Assembly: GCA_023846275.1 (NCBI GenBank)
Contig: CM043877.1
Coordinates: 18,768,607-18,832,606 of the forward strand
Reading direction: 5' to 3'
Source of the DNA: Vanilla planifolia
Lineage: Eukaryota > Streptophyta > Magnoliopsida > Asparagales > Orchidaceae
DNA: 64,000 nucleotides
The notes under the pieces are model-generated. The model saw nothing but the letters and a program-made list of their open reading frames with translations, did not search any database and was not told where the DNA came from. Position 1 is the first letter of the stretch. Every line of letters begins with the position of its first letter. Shown in pieces: positions 19,791 to 32,200 of the stretch. Made by a program: the position numbers and the translations under genes.

Positions 19791-20570
19791 CAACCTGTTG
19801 ACATAATATCATTTTTGTGAATTAAGTTCTTTAAATCATAGTACATGATATCTCTAAAAATATAAAAGATATATGTGATACTAAATCATCTCATTTTTTA
19901 ATACATAAAGTATGTTACTAAATTATCATAATCTGTTAATCCTCTCTTGGGTTCCCATGCAGTATATCCATATCACTTCAAATTATTATATCAAAGTAGG
20001 CTAAGTCAAGCATCACATACTCAGTGAACAAAGTTTATATAATCTTAAAACAAATTAATACAAAATTGGGTTATGTCATATGTCAAGTTTATAACACATT
20101 TGTATCATAAAATGTAAAGCATATATTACATATGCATATAAAACAAAATATGACAAGAATGTCACGCCACAATTTATTTAGTCTTCATTTCTTACATAAA
20201 AATATATTTTTCATTGATCTCATTTAATTGGGTCATCATTATCAATGATTAAGTATAGTAAATCCAGTATGAGTACTATTGATAAGGCCTCCCAATTCTA
20301 ATAGTATTTTTATAGGCTCTACCAAATCTAAGACTATATTCTATGAATATACTTCACCTTTCACATTACTCTTAAAACATTTGTGTATTTCCTTTGATTG
20401 GTTTATCCCAATTCTTTAAACATTTTCTATAAATAATTACTTTGTTAATTTTAAAATTTATTTATAGTTTTCATCATTTTCATATCAAAATCGTTGTGTA
20501 ACCTTATGTAAAATTTAAAATAATATAATAAATAACTCTAGAAGAATCATATGATACCTTCCCAAATTAT
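19791..20570. repeat. Right copy of a diverged long direct repeat
   Basis: Partner of 16951-17570; see that entry for the shared blocks. Divergence is substantial with many indels, so the duplication is old. Confidence 0.6.
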
Positions 20571-22247
20571 TCATTCAACTCAATACTTTCAATATTTCTT
20601 ATATTGATGTTCATATTTTATAATCATAATACTTCATATTCATGTCGAAGGAATTCTAAACTAAGCTTCTCAATGAGCTTTATATCTTAATCCTGATTTC
20701 AAAATTTTTTAGGTTGATTGGTATTTATTTTAATTTTTTACATGTATTCATTATATGATATAAATTATATTAATTTCTCATTAACCTCTAATCTTTTGTT
20801 TTATATCTGGGCATCTTTGACTTTCATTAATTCGGTACTATTGAATTCCTCATAATTTGCACTCTCAATGTTTAAGTTTATCCCATATTTTTTAGGTATT
20901 ACACTCTTTTTCTTGCAATGTATGATTTTTGTTAATATTAAATTAAATCATTAAAATTTAGTAACACCCAATAGCATTTATAGTCGATAAATTAATTTCT
21001 CTTTTGAGTTGTTTGTAATTTTTCTTTCCTTGATTTAGAGCCCAAGATCTACTAGATAATTTATGTTATAATTATTGTTAAATTCCAACTAATAATTGTT
21101 TACATATTTTCTTTAGCATTTGAGAAGTCATAATATAATTTTTTTATGTTAACCTATAGATTTTATTACTAATGGTGAAAAGAAAAGTTATTATTCTTTA
21201 ACAATGTATTGCATTGAAAAAGAAAAAAAATAAGGTCCATATACATTATTATTAAACTATGTCTAAAAATTAAAACTATATCTTTTGAGAGATATGTATA
21301 TTAAATTGAGATTTTTGCATAAGATTGGTTTTGTAAAGTCCATGTTAGATTTATCATAAAATTTTTTAAAAATAATACAAAATTCTAAATTAATCAAAAC
21401 TTTTATAATTACTATATTTTTTTTAAAATTTTAAATTAAAATATAATTTTTATTAATTTATCAACTTTATTTTCAATAAATTATCCAATTATATTTTTTC
21501 TAATATTAATTCATTTTAATAACACATCTCAATCTTATTTCATTAAATTTCAAAATAACTTCCAAGCAAAAGGGTCCTAAAGCTTATTCAAAGAAAGAGA
21601 AGCTAATTTAGTATTATTATGAAGTGGCTATCTAACAAACTTGAGAAAATTTTTAAGTCAAGTCACTTTGACTTTTTTAAACTTTTTTGGTTGAAAGACA
21701 ATTAGTTAGAAATATATTAAAATTTATGCGATAAAAAATGTAAAAAAATATACTGAATTGTTTGAAATTTGTTAGAATAAAAATATTATTTCTTTTTTAA
21801 AATATATAATAATTATAAAAAAAAAATAACTAAAATTGTTTAAGTATAGAGTCTCACGTAGATTGCCGTACAAGTTGGGAATATAAACCCACCAAAAAGA
21901 ATTATGTTCCAACACAATAGTATAAAATTAATATAATGCTTATTTGGAGATACTTTTCAATCAAATGTTTAGACTTGAAAAAACAATAGGGTCTTGATTT
22001 TATTTTATTTTATTTTTAAATAATTGTTTTTAATATATCACTTCTTAAATTAGTTTTTATGATAATAATAATATAATAATAATAATAGTAGTATTTAATA
22101 TATAATTATATATTTGATTGATCATATTTTGAAATATTATTTTTAATTCAAAAAATAAAAATAAATAATACAAACAAAAAATATTTGATTTGTTTAATTA
22201 ATTTATTAACTAATCATTTATATTTATTAATATACATATAGTAAAAT

Positions 22248-22303
<56 letters not shown>

Positions 22304-22651
22304 TTGTAAATGTTATTTTAATTAATTAATTTGAATTGTTCAACAATCTTATCAAACACAGTCCTAAATATGTAAAATGGCCATTGGAGAAAAGAAAATA
22401 TAGAGCGAAGATAACAAAACCGCGTAACCTTTACTCTCCTTTTTCTTGCGTCTACCTTCGCGATGCTTTTCATTGTTGACGCGTCATTTTGACTGCAAGG
22501 CTTCTTATCTCTCGCTTTTCGCTCTCTCTTCACATATCGCCTTCTCCCTGCCCCGACGTTAGGCGTGGAATCCACCGATTTGCAGGTAAAAAGGATAGAT
22601 GCAACCCTAATTCTTGCAAAATTCTACGTCTAGAAGAGGAACACGGAGTAG
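20571..22651. other. AT-rich intergenic DNA and PP2C promoter region
   Basis: No coding potential until about 22330. The last 300 bases before the PP2C ATG become GC-richer; an inverted CCAAT-type element (ccattgg) lies near 22380 with a TATA-like 'aaatataga' about 15 bases after it. These are plausible but unproven promoter elements. Confidence 0.4.
22249..22303. repeat. (AAT)n microsatellite
   Basis: About 18 tandem AAT units with no interruption, in AT-rich DNA about 350 bp upstream of the PP2C start. Confidence 0.95.
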
Positions 22652-24981
22652 ATGGCCCGATCATGTTGCTGCTTCGGCTGGCGCGGTGGAGGACGAGGTG
22701 GTGCGTTAAGTGACGAGTTGCTCTGGGATATGGAACTCAAGCCACACGCTTCCGGTGACTTCTCCATCGCGGTGGTGCAGGCCAATTCCTTGCTCGAGGA
22801 CCAGGGGAAAGTTCTCACCTCTCCATTCGGGACCTACATCGGTGTGTTCGACGGCCATGGGGGACCGGAGGCTTCTCGATTCGTTAACGCCCGCTTCTTC
22901 CCTTATCTCCACAGTGAGTCTTTCGCCACGAGATTGCTTTTCGATACAGCGACTCCAGCTGATTCGCGATTCTTGGAAAATGGACAGAGTTTGCTTCGGA
23001 GCAAGGGGGTTTGTCGACGGAGGTCATAAAGCAGGCATTCAACGCCACGGAGGAGGAGTTCATACACATGGTAAAAAATTCGTGGATTTCACGGCCTCAG
23101 ATGGCTTCGGTGGGATCCTGCTGCCTCGTGGGAGCGATCACAAACGGCATGCTTTACGTGGCGAATTTAGGCGACTCAAGGGCGGTGCTCGGCCGGCAGG
23201 TTGGGCACAGCAAGTCGGTCGTTGCGGAGCGGCTGTCGAATGACCACAACGTAGCGGAGGAGGAGGTGAGAAAGGAGCTCGCTGAATTGCATCCCGACGA
23301 TTCCCACATCGTAGTCTACTCCCGAGGTGTTTGGCGGATCAAAGGCATCATCCAGGTACGCAAAATTTCTTGGCCTCCCAACTTGTTTCCAAATCTTAAT
23401 AGGCAGTTTTCCTTCCAATTTAACCTTCGATGTTAGGCTACAATTTAAACCTTTTATTTCTTAGATATCAACTATTGGGCTTTCTAGTTCTGACTGTAAG
23501 CAGAATATCAAACTAGAACTTCTAAAGTTCAATTTCAATAGATATTCAGTTCTTGGTGATCCAGTCAGGGGTATCCTATACTTGAAGTCGATATGTTTGT
23601 TCAATACCTCGTTAATATTACCTGCCCAAGCTCGGTTGGGTTTTAACCCTACATTTCTTTTTGGGTTTTGGGGCATTATTTTGCAGAAAAAACTGCTTTT
23701 TTTTCAGCCGAATCTTTTGCCCAACCAACAGTTTTTTAAAGCAGTGTAAAAGATAACTTGGAAATGTTGCGCTGCGAATTCATTTAGGTTAACGTAGCGA
23801 TGCTTGTAAAATGTGCTGTTGGAATAATGTAATAATGATAAAAATATTAATAATTATAGATCTTGTTCAACAGTAGTTTATGTTTCTTCAAACTTGGTGT
23901 CACATTCCATGTGTGGTTCGTTACCTATGGTTTGAATAGAGCTTTTCAAACAGAATTGCATCTAAAAGTAGTTTAATATATATTCAACTCAATAGTTTCA
24001 CAACTGGTTTTGATTGAAGAGTTCCTTATTGAAACATAGAAATTTAACAGGTAGAGGGGGACCTCTGAAGTCTAGTTTTCTTTATAGTCGGCTGAAATAT
24101 TCTCTCATTACTTTCCTCTTGAGATCATTCAGGAAAAAAAAAATTTGAAAAATCGAGCTCTAGTCAATTTTTCGTGCTATGCCGGGACTCAACAGCTTTT
24201 CATTCCATGCTAATTCAATGCATGCTTATAGAGGTATTTGTTGTTCGTGAGTTAATTACTAACTCAAATTACTGATGAAGAAGAAGAAATTGTATCCATT
24301 TCGTATAGATGAAGGTTCCTATTGCTTTTACTGAATAACGATTTTGCTCCAGAAAAGGGGGTTCAAAAAGCTGTACTACTGTTCATTATAAGCTGATTCG
24401 GTCATCTTTTCTTTTCTGAAGGTATCGAGATCCATTGGCGACGTGTACTTGAAGAAACCAGAGTTCTACAGGGACCCATTGTTCCAGCAGGTTGTCTGTC
24501 CCATTCCTATAAAGAGACCCGTCATGACCGCCGAACCTTCCATCCGTGTTCGCGAGCTCCGTCGGGACGACCTGTTCTTGATCTTTGCCTCCGATGGCCT
24601 TTGGGAGCAGCTGAGTGATGAAGCTGCCGTCGAAATGGTCTTCCAAAATCCCAGAGCAGTAAGTTTTAACCTTTCTTTCCCTGCCGAGTTCTGCATCCAT
24701 GATACATACCAATCCGCTCAAAATCTGGTGATCTCCAGGGCATAGCCAAGAGATTGGCGAAAGCTGCTCTCAGTGTGGCTGCAAAGAAAAGGGAGATGAG
24801 GTACGACGATATCAAAAAGATCGATCGTGGGATAAGACGGCATTTCCACGATGACATCACGGTCATTGTGATCTTCCTTGATCATGGCCATGGCCACTCT
24901 TCACGGTTGAATGACGCCATGGTTGATTGCACAAATGCACCCATTGATATCTTCTCCATGAAAGCTGCAGAGACTTCATGA
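22652..24981 (+). CDS. Protein phosphatase 2C, clade D type (four exons)
   Basis: Metal-dependent Ser/Thr phosphatase of 369 residues. Exons 22652-22913, 22988-23355, 24422-24658 and 24739-24981 (TGA) join in phase. The 74 bp first intron restores FPYLHK to [12 protein letters not shown], exactly the clade pattern, so the apparent early stop in exon 1 is not real. Seen motifs: VFDGHGG (metal-binding Asp, Gly), [15 protein letters not shown] core, [34 protein letters not shown], and [14 protein letters not shown] with the late metal-binding Asp. The N-terminus has a Cys cluster (SCCCFGW), and no transmembrane segment is seen. In Arabidopsis, clade-D PP2Cs dephosphorylate plasma membrane H+-ATPase and are inhibited by SAUR proteins; the same role here is inference. 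No lesions. Confidence 0.95.
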
Positions 24982-25282
24982 GGTTCTTGAATACGACAGA
25001 TTCGGCATGCGCTTGTTTTACCTACGATTCCTTTACAACGTTATGTATAGTTTATCTTGTAAAAAGTTTGTGGAAATCCAATCCTGCTGCGCCGTAATCA
25101 CCCTCAGGACGGCCTCCAATAGAACATCGAGCTCGCTACCTCGTCGGGATAAGTGAAGACGAAACTCCGCTGCCTACGAAGTGTTCGATGCTTTGCCTCT
25201 ATGAAGAACTCGGTGCCTGCGCGACGGCGGACAACTTTACCCCACGGTTTGTCAGCACAATTTGATACTACAGAAGAATGAT

Positions 25283-25352
25283 GCGGAACGACAACTCTCT
25301 CCGCATAAAGTATTTTATGAGTATCTAATCTAAACCGCACATTATATTTTTA
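25283..25352. repeat. Short dispersed repeat, copy 1
   Basis: Block around 'tattttatgagtat' followed by 'aaaccgcac' and a T-rich end; recurs at 26530-26600 in the same order and orientation, about 1.25 kb away. Confidence 0.5.
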
Positions 25353-26529
25353 ACAAAAAATTGCTGATCGTTGTTATTAGTTCGCTTATTTTCTGTAACT
25401 TTGGAAGGTCGGCTCACTTTGTCGATTATAAAAAGCTTAACTGGGTTATGTTGATTTGGCAATTCTTTTATTGTTTAATTTCATTAGATTTTAAAAATTT
25501 TTAAAATAGTTGTTAGAGAATTGTTAAAGGTGTTTACAGTTATTAGAGAGTTTCTTAAAATTATATAAAATAGTTTAAATATAATCAATAAGTTTAATAA
25601 GTATTTGCATATTATTGTAAAATATGTATATTTAAAAATGTTAATTTTATTAAATAAAATAGGATATCAATTTATAACAATTGATTATAGTTTTTAATAT
25701 TTTTAGTATTCTTTTAATTTTATATTTATTTGAGCTAAGTTGTATATTATCTTTAAGTTGTTTTATAACATTTGTGTCATTTGATCAAGATTTTGGATTA
25801 AAAAATCTTTATATTTGAGTTTTTATATTATATTTTTTACTCTTTCATTGTATTTTTATTTTCACTAGGTATTTTTATTTTTGTATTAAGATCTTTTTGT
25901 ATAATGTTTGTGAGATTTTTTTCTACTTATTTTTATAAGAGACGTTTTTATGTTTTTGTCTTTAACATTTTAATTAAGAATAAACGTAAATCTTACCTTA
26001 AATCAAATCATATAATTGTAATACATAATTTAATTTGTTGTATTTTGATACAAAATATTTTAAAAATTAATAAGGATTTTTAAAATTAGTTTTAAAAATA
26101 CTTAAGAAATTTAAAAATACATATTATTTTACTTGTATTTATTATATATGAGTTTTTTTTATGATTCATTCCCTTGTTAGAAATAGCAACTTATCGTATG
26201 GACTGTTCTAATGGATTCGTGTCAATCTCTAATTGATTTTGTATTGTGAGGAAGCTTTTTCATCCAAAGTGTGATTAGTTGAAAGGGATATACCTACTTT
26301 AATATGACGTCCATGGGATTGTGAGGATGGTGAGAATCTTGATCATGCTTTAACTAATTTTTAAGTCACCTCGACGATCTATTTGTTCCAGATTACATTG
26401 GCCTTATCGTTGCTGTTTTGACTTCGCTTCTTTCACTATTAGAGGCATTAACCTCTCCTATTATGAGGGATATTACCCAGCGCGAGAGCCGATTTTACGC
26501 AGCCGTTAGATCATTGGGCGAGCATTAAT

Positions 26530-26600
26530 ACGGACGGCGAAGCTCATTCCCCATAAAAGTTTTATGAGTATATTGTTGAAACCGCACTGTATGATTTTTT
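26530..26600. repeat. Short dispersed repeat, copy 2
   Basis: Partner of 25283-25352: 'gttttatgagtat' then 'gaaaccgcac' then a T-rich end. Both copies close a GC-rich patch in AT-rich DNA. Confidence 0.5.
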
Positions 26601-27442
26601 GTAAAGGTCGCATGTTTCCTTATATGCGTTCACTCTCATGATTAATGTGGCCTTGCGTATGTTTCTCACATGGCCAATACGATTTCTAATAATTTTTAAC
26701 TGGATTTTTTATTATGCATCATTCTTTTTTTTTTTTTTTTGTCTTGCTTATCCTTTATGGTAGTTTTTGTTTTGTGTTGTGGATATTTTGCTTTATTAAA
26801 TAACATCATGTATTCTTTTTTGTAAAAAAGAGAAAAGGATGATTATGTAATTATTCACAATTAGTCATACTTATTGTCGAATGAATCACATCTTTTAGAG
26901 TATTAAAAATTTTTTAATGTAGTTTTTATTCTTCAGAAATAATGTCTTTTTTTTTACCAATGTTTAGACTCTCATTTGACTAATTTCTCAGTTTTGTTTT
27001 TACAATATCTGACTCTATTCTTTTATTTATATTTTGTTGTTGATATTTTGATTACAAATATCAACAAGTTTGAAAATCTTTTTTAAAAACATGATTATGT
27101 AATTTTTGTTGGGTATGATAACATTCATATATATCATTGAATGAATGATGCATATTCTAAGCTCGTCAATGTAAGTTTCTTGTTATTTTTTTTTTCTTTG
27201 TTAATAATGTATGGTATTTTAGTTGACTAATTTTTCCATTCTTTTTTAATTTGTTCAAATTGTTTATAATAATATCTTCTTAGTTGTTTTTCAAAATCAT
27301 CTTTGAGTAATTTCTAAAGAAATAATTCAAAATATTAATAAATTTTTATTTTTGATTTGTTATAATAATCATAACTATTTACAATTTCCATAAATATCAC
27401 TACAATTTCTGAAAAGTATATCTAAGTATATCTGTCTCTATC

Positions 27443-27466
27443 TATAGCTCTATCTATAGAGCTATA
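27443..27466. repeat. Perfect 11 bp inverted repeat
   Basis: Arms tatagctctat and atagagctata separated by two bases, within a TATC/TATA-rich tract. Most likely a by-product of simple sequence. Confidence 0.7.
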
Positions 27467-29226
27467 TATATAGATAAGAAAACTATCTTTCTTGTTAAAA
27501 GTAATATGTAAACAAACACTCAATAATGAAATGATGAATATTTTTTGAGAATTGAATTTTTCTCTGACTCTTGATAACTTGTAAAGAGAGAACATGATAA
27601 CTCTATATTTTTACTTTTCTTTAAATTCATAAGTTTTTATTTCTTATTTTTTCTCACCTAATCATACCCTTGTAAACTTTTTGTTTACTCGTGTACAAAT
27701 TGCCAACTTAACATACTTGGGTTATCTATGAAAAAATGATAAGATAATATAAAGTGTAGTTTAAAAAAAATTGACTCATTGAATACTAACTTTAGAAGGC
27801 CAACTAATCTATATAACCATAGATATTAGGATAAAAATCAATGTATTAAATTTGAAACCTAAAATTTCACTTTTATTTAGAATGTTAAGTTTGATTGAAA
27901 TCATTTTTACAAAATATAAAATTTAAATTTTATTTAAATTGATCTTTTAAAAAATATTCATGATTGTGATATCTTTGATTATCATACCTTGATTATCTCA
28001 AGAATCATTCATCTTAATTATATCTTTAGAAGTCTTTTTTAACAAACTTGTTGCAAAAAATATATTATAATAATTAATTAAGAAAAGCTAACTCTACTTA
28101 ATTTAGCTTAGAAGTAAGCTGTAAGCCTTAGGTAAGAATAGTACTCTTAATCCTAATTTGTTGTACTAACCAAGTCAAAACAAAACTATAGAACTCATAT
28201 AACTAAATCAAATTGGTGCATTACACACCATCCATTCATTAAGAATAATTAATTGCTGATAGCACGAGTGATTATATCCCAAACAAACCAAGGGACAGAC
28301 AAATCCTAATAGGCTAAATGTAAAACTTGAAGTCTTTTAAAAAGAAACCTCTTTTTAAGTTATATGAAACTAAACTCCTTCCTTTATTCACACATCTGTA
28401 TTAGAAATGACAAGAGTAATGTGAGTCATCTGATCGCACAATTTCAAGATTGAACAATCATAATCTCAACTATATTTTATAACATGCCTAATTAGATCTA
28501 TTGTTCTATTATGCAATTTGCGATCACACAATCCATATTTAACCTGTGCGTAAGATCAAAATCCAACCATTAGATCACAATGATTGATGGGACCAATGAG
28601 GATGTTTTATAGGATCCTATAACTTAATAATTATTCTTGCAATGTAACCCTCCTTCTATAACACAGCTCATGATGCTCCAAGCATCATGTCTAAACTTCT
28701 TTGCTTTGATGACTTTGAATTGTATCAAACCCTCTACATAATATTTTGATCCAATATGTCTATACACCAACAAACAATGAATGCTAAGAATAGTCACTGT
28801 TCTTTGAATTTGTTCTAAGATGGTAGAATGTCCTAATTGATTTTGGACAATGCTGATGGAGATCTTAACTATCGCTTGATGTGTAAATAAATAGCATTTA
28901 GGCCACTGCATGCTTATAAAGAAAGAAAAAAATTATTGAGATCACTTCAACCAACATATCATATTGCTCACCAGAAACCAAACAATAATGTGGAAGACAT
29001 CAGCTCCAACCTCACAATGCTCTCACCAAACACAGACCATCCCTAACCCTACATCTCTTATTGGAAGCCATTATCTTCAAGCTCCCATTGCAATTTTAAT
29101 TCAAGAAGCATCTTTTCTTGTCCTTGACATGATTAGGCTCTGTTTGTTTATCTGAAAGAAAAAACGGATCGAGCGATGACACAAAACAGTTGAGTCCATC
29201 CTATACATAAAACACATTACTTTTAG

Positions 29227-32200
29227 CTACACTTCCACCCTCCAAATCATATTTCTTCCTCCTGCATTTGAAGACGTTTCAAAAGTAGTAACCTTCTCTT
29301 TATAATCTCCATAAATGCTGCTCCTACCGTTCTCTCCGTCTTCAGCTTTGCCCATACACCCATGCCTTAGATCAGCCGGCGGAATGAAGCAATCCAAAGA
29401 AAGACCAGGCACATTGAAGGCGACTTCTTCTATGGTCCACACTTCCTCTAATCTCGTCTTTCTGTGGCTCATTGCCGTCTCTCCAAATCGGAAGAGTGTG
29501 GCCACCGAATGGCCGGAACAAGCAATCATTACTCCCTCCATGGGCCTGTAGTCTTGGATGAAGGTGTTGATGGTCGTTTCCCAGTAGACGGCATCTCCAC
29601 CTGAGTTGGATTGGATTCGGGTCAAGTGGGAATCTTCCATGTAAACCAAAAGACCGGTTCTTTGGCTGAAGTAGCCAAACAGTACATGTCGAATGATCTC
29701 TGCTTCGCCCCCGCTTCTCGATTTCAGCGAATCCGGCTCCGCACTGAGCTTAAGGACGAAGCAATCCTCATTCTTCACTTTCTTCTCGCCGATGAAGCGA
29801 GCGTTGGCAAATACGGTGGCTGTAGTCAATGGATCAAGGCCCTGTTAAACATTTGAGAAACAATTATACACATCGAAAGATAAAGGGAAGTCCTTCACAG
29901 ATAACGAACAAGTCTCAAAGAGTTTCTACAACTCTGGAGAAGTTAAGCTTAGGAATCATAATACATAATCCAAACTAGTCAAACAATATCAATAGTAGAA
30001 AGTCATTTTGAGAAAGGTATACAACAAGTATCATGATATCTCATAATATCTTGCCATTGACACTTGTTAACTTTTAGAGAGAGAAACACCAACACTTCTT
30101 GTACTTCCTTCCATTTAAAGTGAATATTTTCTCTTTATCCTCTCTAATTTCTTGCCATGCAAATGTTTGTGCTTAAGTTTCTAATTTACACTCAACATTC
30201 CATAGCATTGTCTATGGGAAATATGCAAGTCGATAGAGGGTGACAACAAATTTGCCTGATAGAATTTGAACATCTCTTATCGTAATTCGACTTGCCTACT
30301 TCTCCTAGCCCATCGACGAACAACCCACCAAATTCTGCTCTTGTTGTCGGAACCTAGACCATGATCCACTTGACATTCTAGCAGATAATGGCTTAGTTTA
30401 TGGTTGTCGTTCCCATCATGAGATTGCCCAAAGACAACTTCAAGATTTCCTGTTCCTCCAACCATGAGATTGCTTCGTTGAGCCCCTTGTAAAGGACCTG
30501 ACTAGTTTTGCTCCAGACTTGCTACCCAACAACCTTTGAGGAAGGTTTATCCTGCTTACGATCCAACACAAGGAACGCATGATGAAGGAAAAAATCAAAA
30601 GCTAACTCGATCCATAAGAGCAGGAAAAAAAATTCTAAATGGAACCCATTAACCCAGCATATCCTGGATGAAGAGTTCTCAGCAAAATATAAAACTCTAA
30701 ATGCCTAGTTTTATCAAGATTTACCCCAATGTATTAACCAAAAAAAGTTTAATAATGCTGACAATCCAACCTATGCCAGAGCTAATGCATCAGATCAACG
30801 AAATGTAAGCTCATGGTTGGATTCTTGAAGAACATGCTTTTGAATGTTTTTGGCGTCTCCCAAAAGGCTCTATTGTTTGTTTCAATGACGAAATCATGAT
30901 CAAAGAAGTTGATAATGATCAAAGTGGAAGATATGGTGGTCAAGAACTCTCAGCTCTTGAACCCTTCGCCAACCTCCATCCATTCTAGAAGGCTTATTAA
31001 CTCTTTGATGGCTCATAGAGTTCCTTTACATCCCAAAGACTCCTTTATAAAAGTAAAACCCAGACAACTAATTCCTAAAACAAAGAAACAAAATGAGAAA
31101 GAAATAATGCTATACACCTACACCTTTTTCCTAGTTATCTATTTTTTTTTTATAGATGAATGAAAAAATTGCATATCCTAGTCTTGGGTTTACTTATAAC
31201 TAATGATTTAAGCAATAAAGTAAAAAAGATCTATTAAAAATACAAAAATAAGAACCTTGAAAAGAAATAGACAAATTAAAAAATTGATTAATTAAAATTT
31301 TTTAGGTAGCTCAACCAAATCAAATTAAACCATTATAAAAATGATCCTAATCAACAAAGAAGGTTACATGATATCTTTGACACGGGCAAGTCCACTTTAA
31401 AAGAAACAAAGGTGGAGTGAAAAGAGGCCATTGGGCACCTTTGCATGCCACAAAATGTTATGGAGCAATGGAAGTATTTCAAAAGGGAAAAGCTATAAAA
31501 CAAAGTGAGAGAAGAACAACTCCAACTCTGCGAAAAGAGACAAGCAAACGACTTCATGAGTGACAAATGCATGCTTGTCTCAAAATAATTATTAAATAAT
31601 TACATTTAAATTTAAATTTATAGACCAATTCTTGTTTTATTTAACTATATTTGGATTTACTTAGTTTTTTATAATTTTTATTTAAACTTGGTCAAGATTA
31701 TCAACATTGAATTTATTAAATATTATTACTTCAATTGAAATTGATTCAAAGTTAACAAAATTTCGTTTACTTATAAAACAAATCTATCTCAAATTTTATT
31801 TTATAAAGATGATAATAATAATGAATAAACATAGATATATCATTAAAAAATAAAGTTGAAATTATTTAGCACTTCATGAACAAGTGGAGATCCAATTGCC
31901 TCTTTGCATCAGACTAACAAGTTTGTTTTTTCTATTTTTACAAAACTGAGTGCTAACTACAAGCTACTATGTCTAGGATAGAATGTCTTTTTATGTCATT
32001 TGAATAGTAAAAATACAAGAAAAGATCTTGACAACACCTTGGATTTGAGGGAAGTTCAAAAAGGACTCATCATATCTAAGATAAGGGCTATAAAAGATTT
32101 CATAATTAATTCAAAATAAGGAATTAAAAATGTTATATTTTATTAAAAATAACTGTATAATTTTCATTATTTTGAATGATATATCAAAAATTAATAAAAA

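Larger units (their letters stand above)
24982..29226. other. Convergent intergenic DNA between PP2C and DUF620 genes
   Basis: PP2C 3' UTR (about 24982-25080), then AT-rich DNA. Two GC-rich patches, 25085-25340 and 26380-26600, share a closing block of about 70 bases. A perfect small palindrome lies at 27443-27466. From about 28600 the sequence is the 3' flank of the minus-strand DUF620 gene. Open frames at 28624-28911 and 28964-29155 show no family resemblance. Confidence 0.5.

Noticed and set aside
22914-23029. Apparent premature stop and frameshift in PP2C exon 1
   Set aside because: A 74 bp GT-AG intron at 22914-22987 restores the conserved [10 protein letters not shown] junction in phase, so the gene is intact.
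27443-27466. Perfect palindrome as a regulatory site
   Set aside because: It sits in TATC/TATA simple sequence and is probably a product of that composition.
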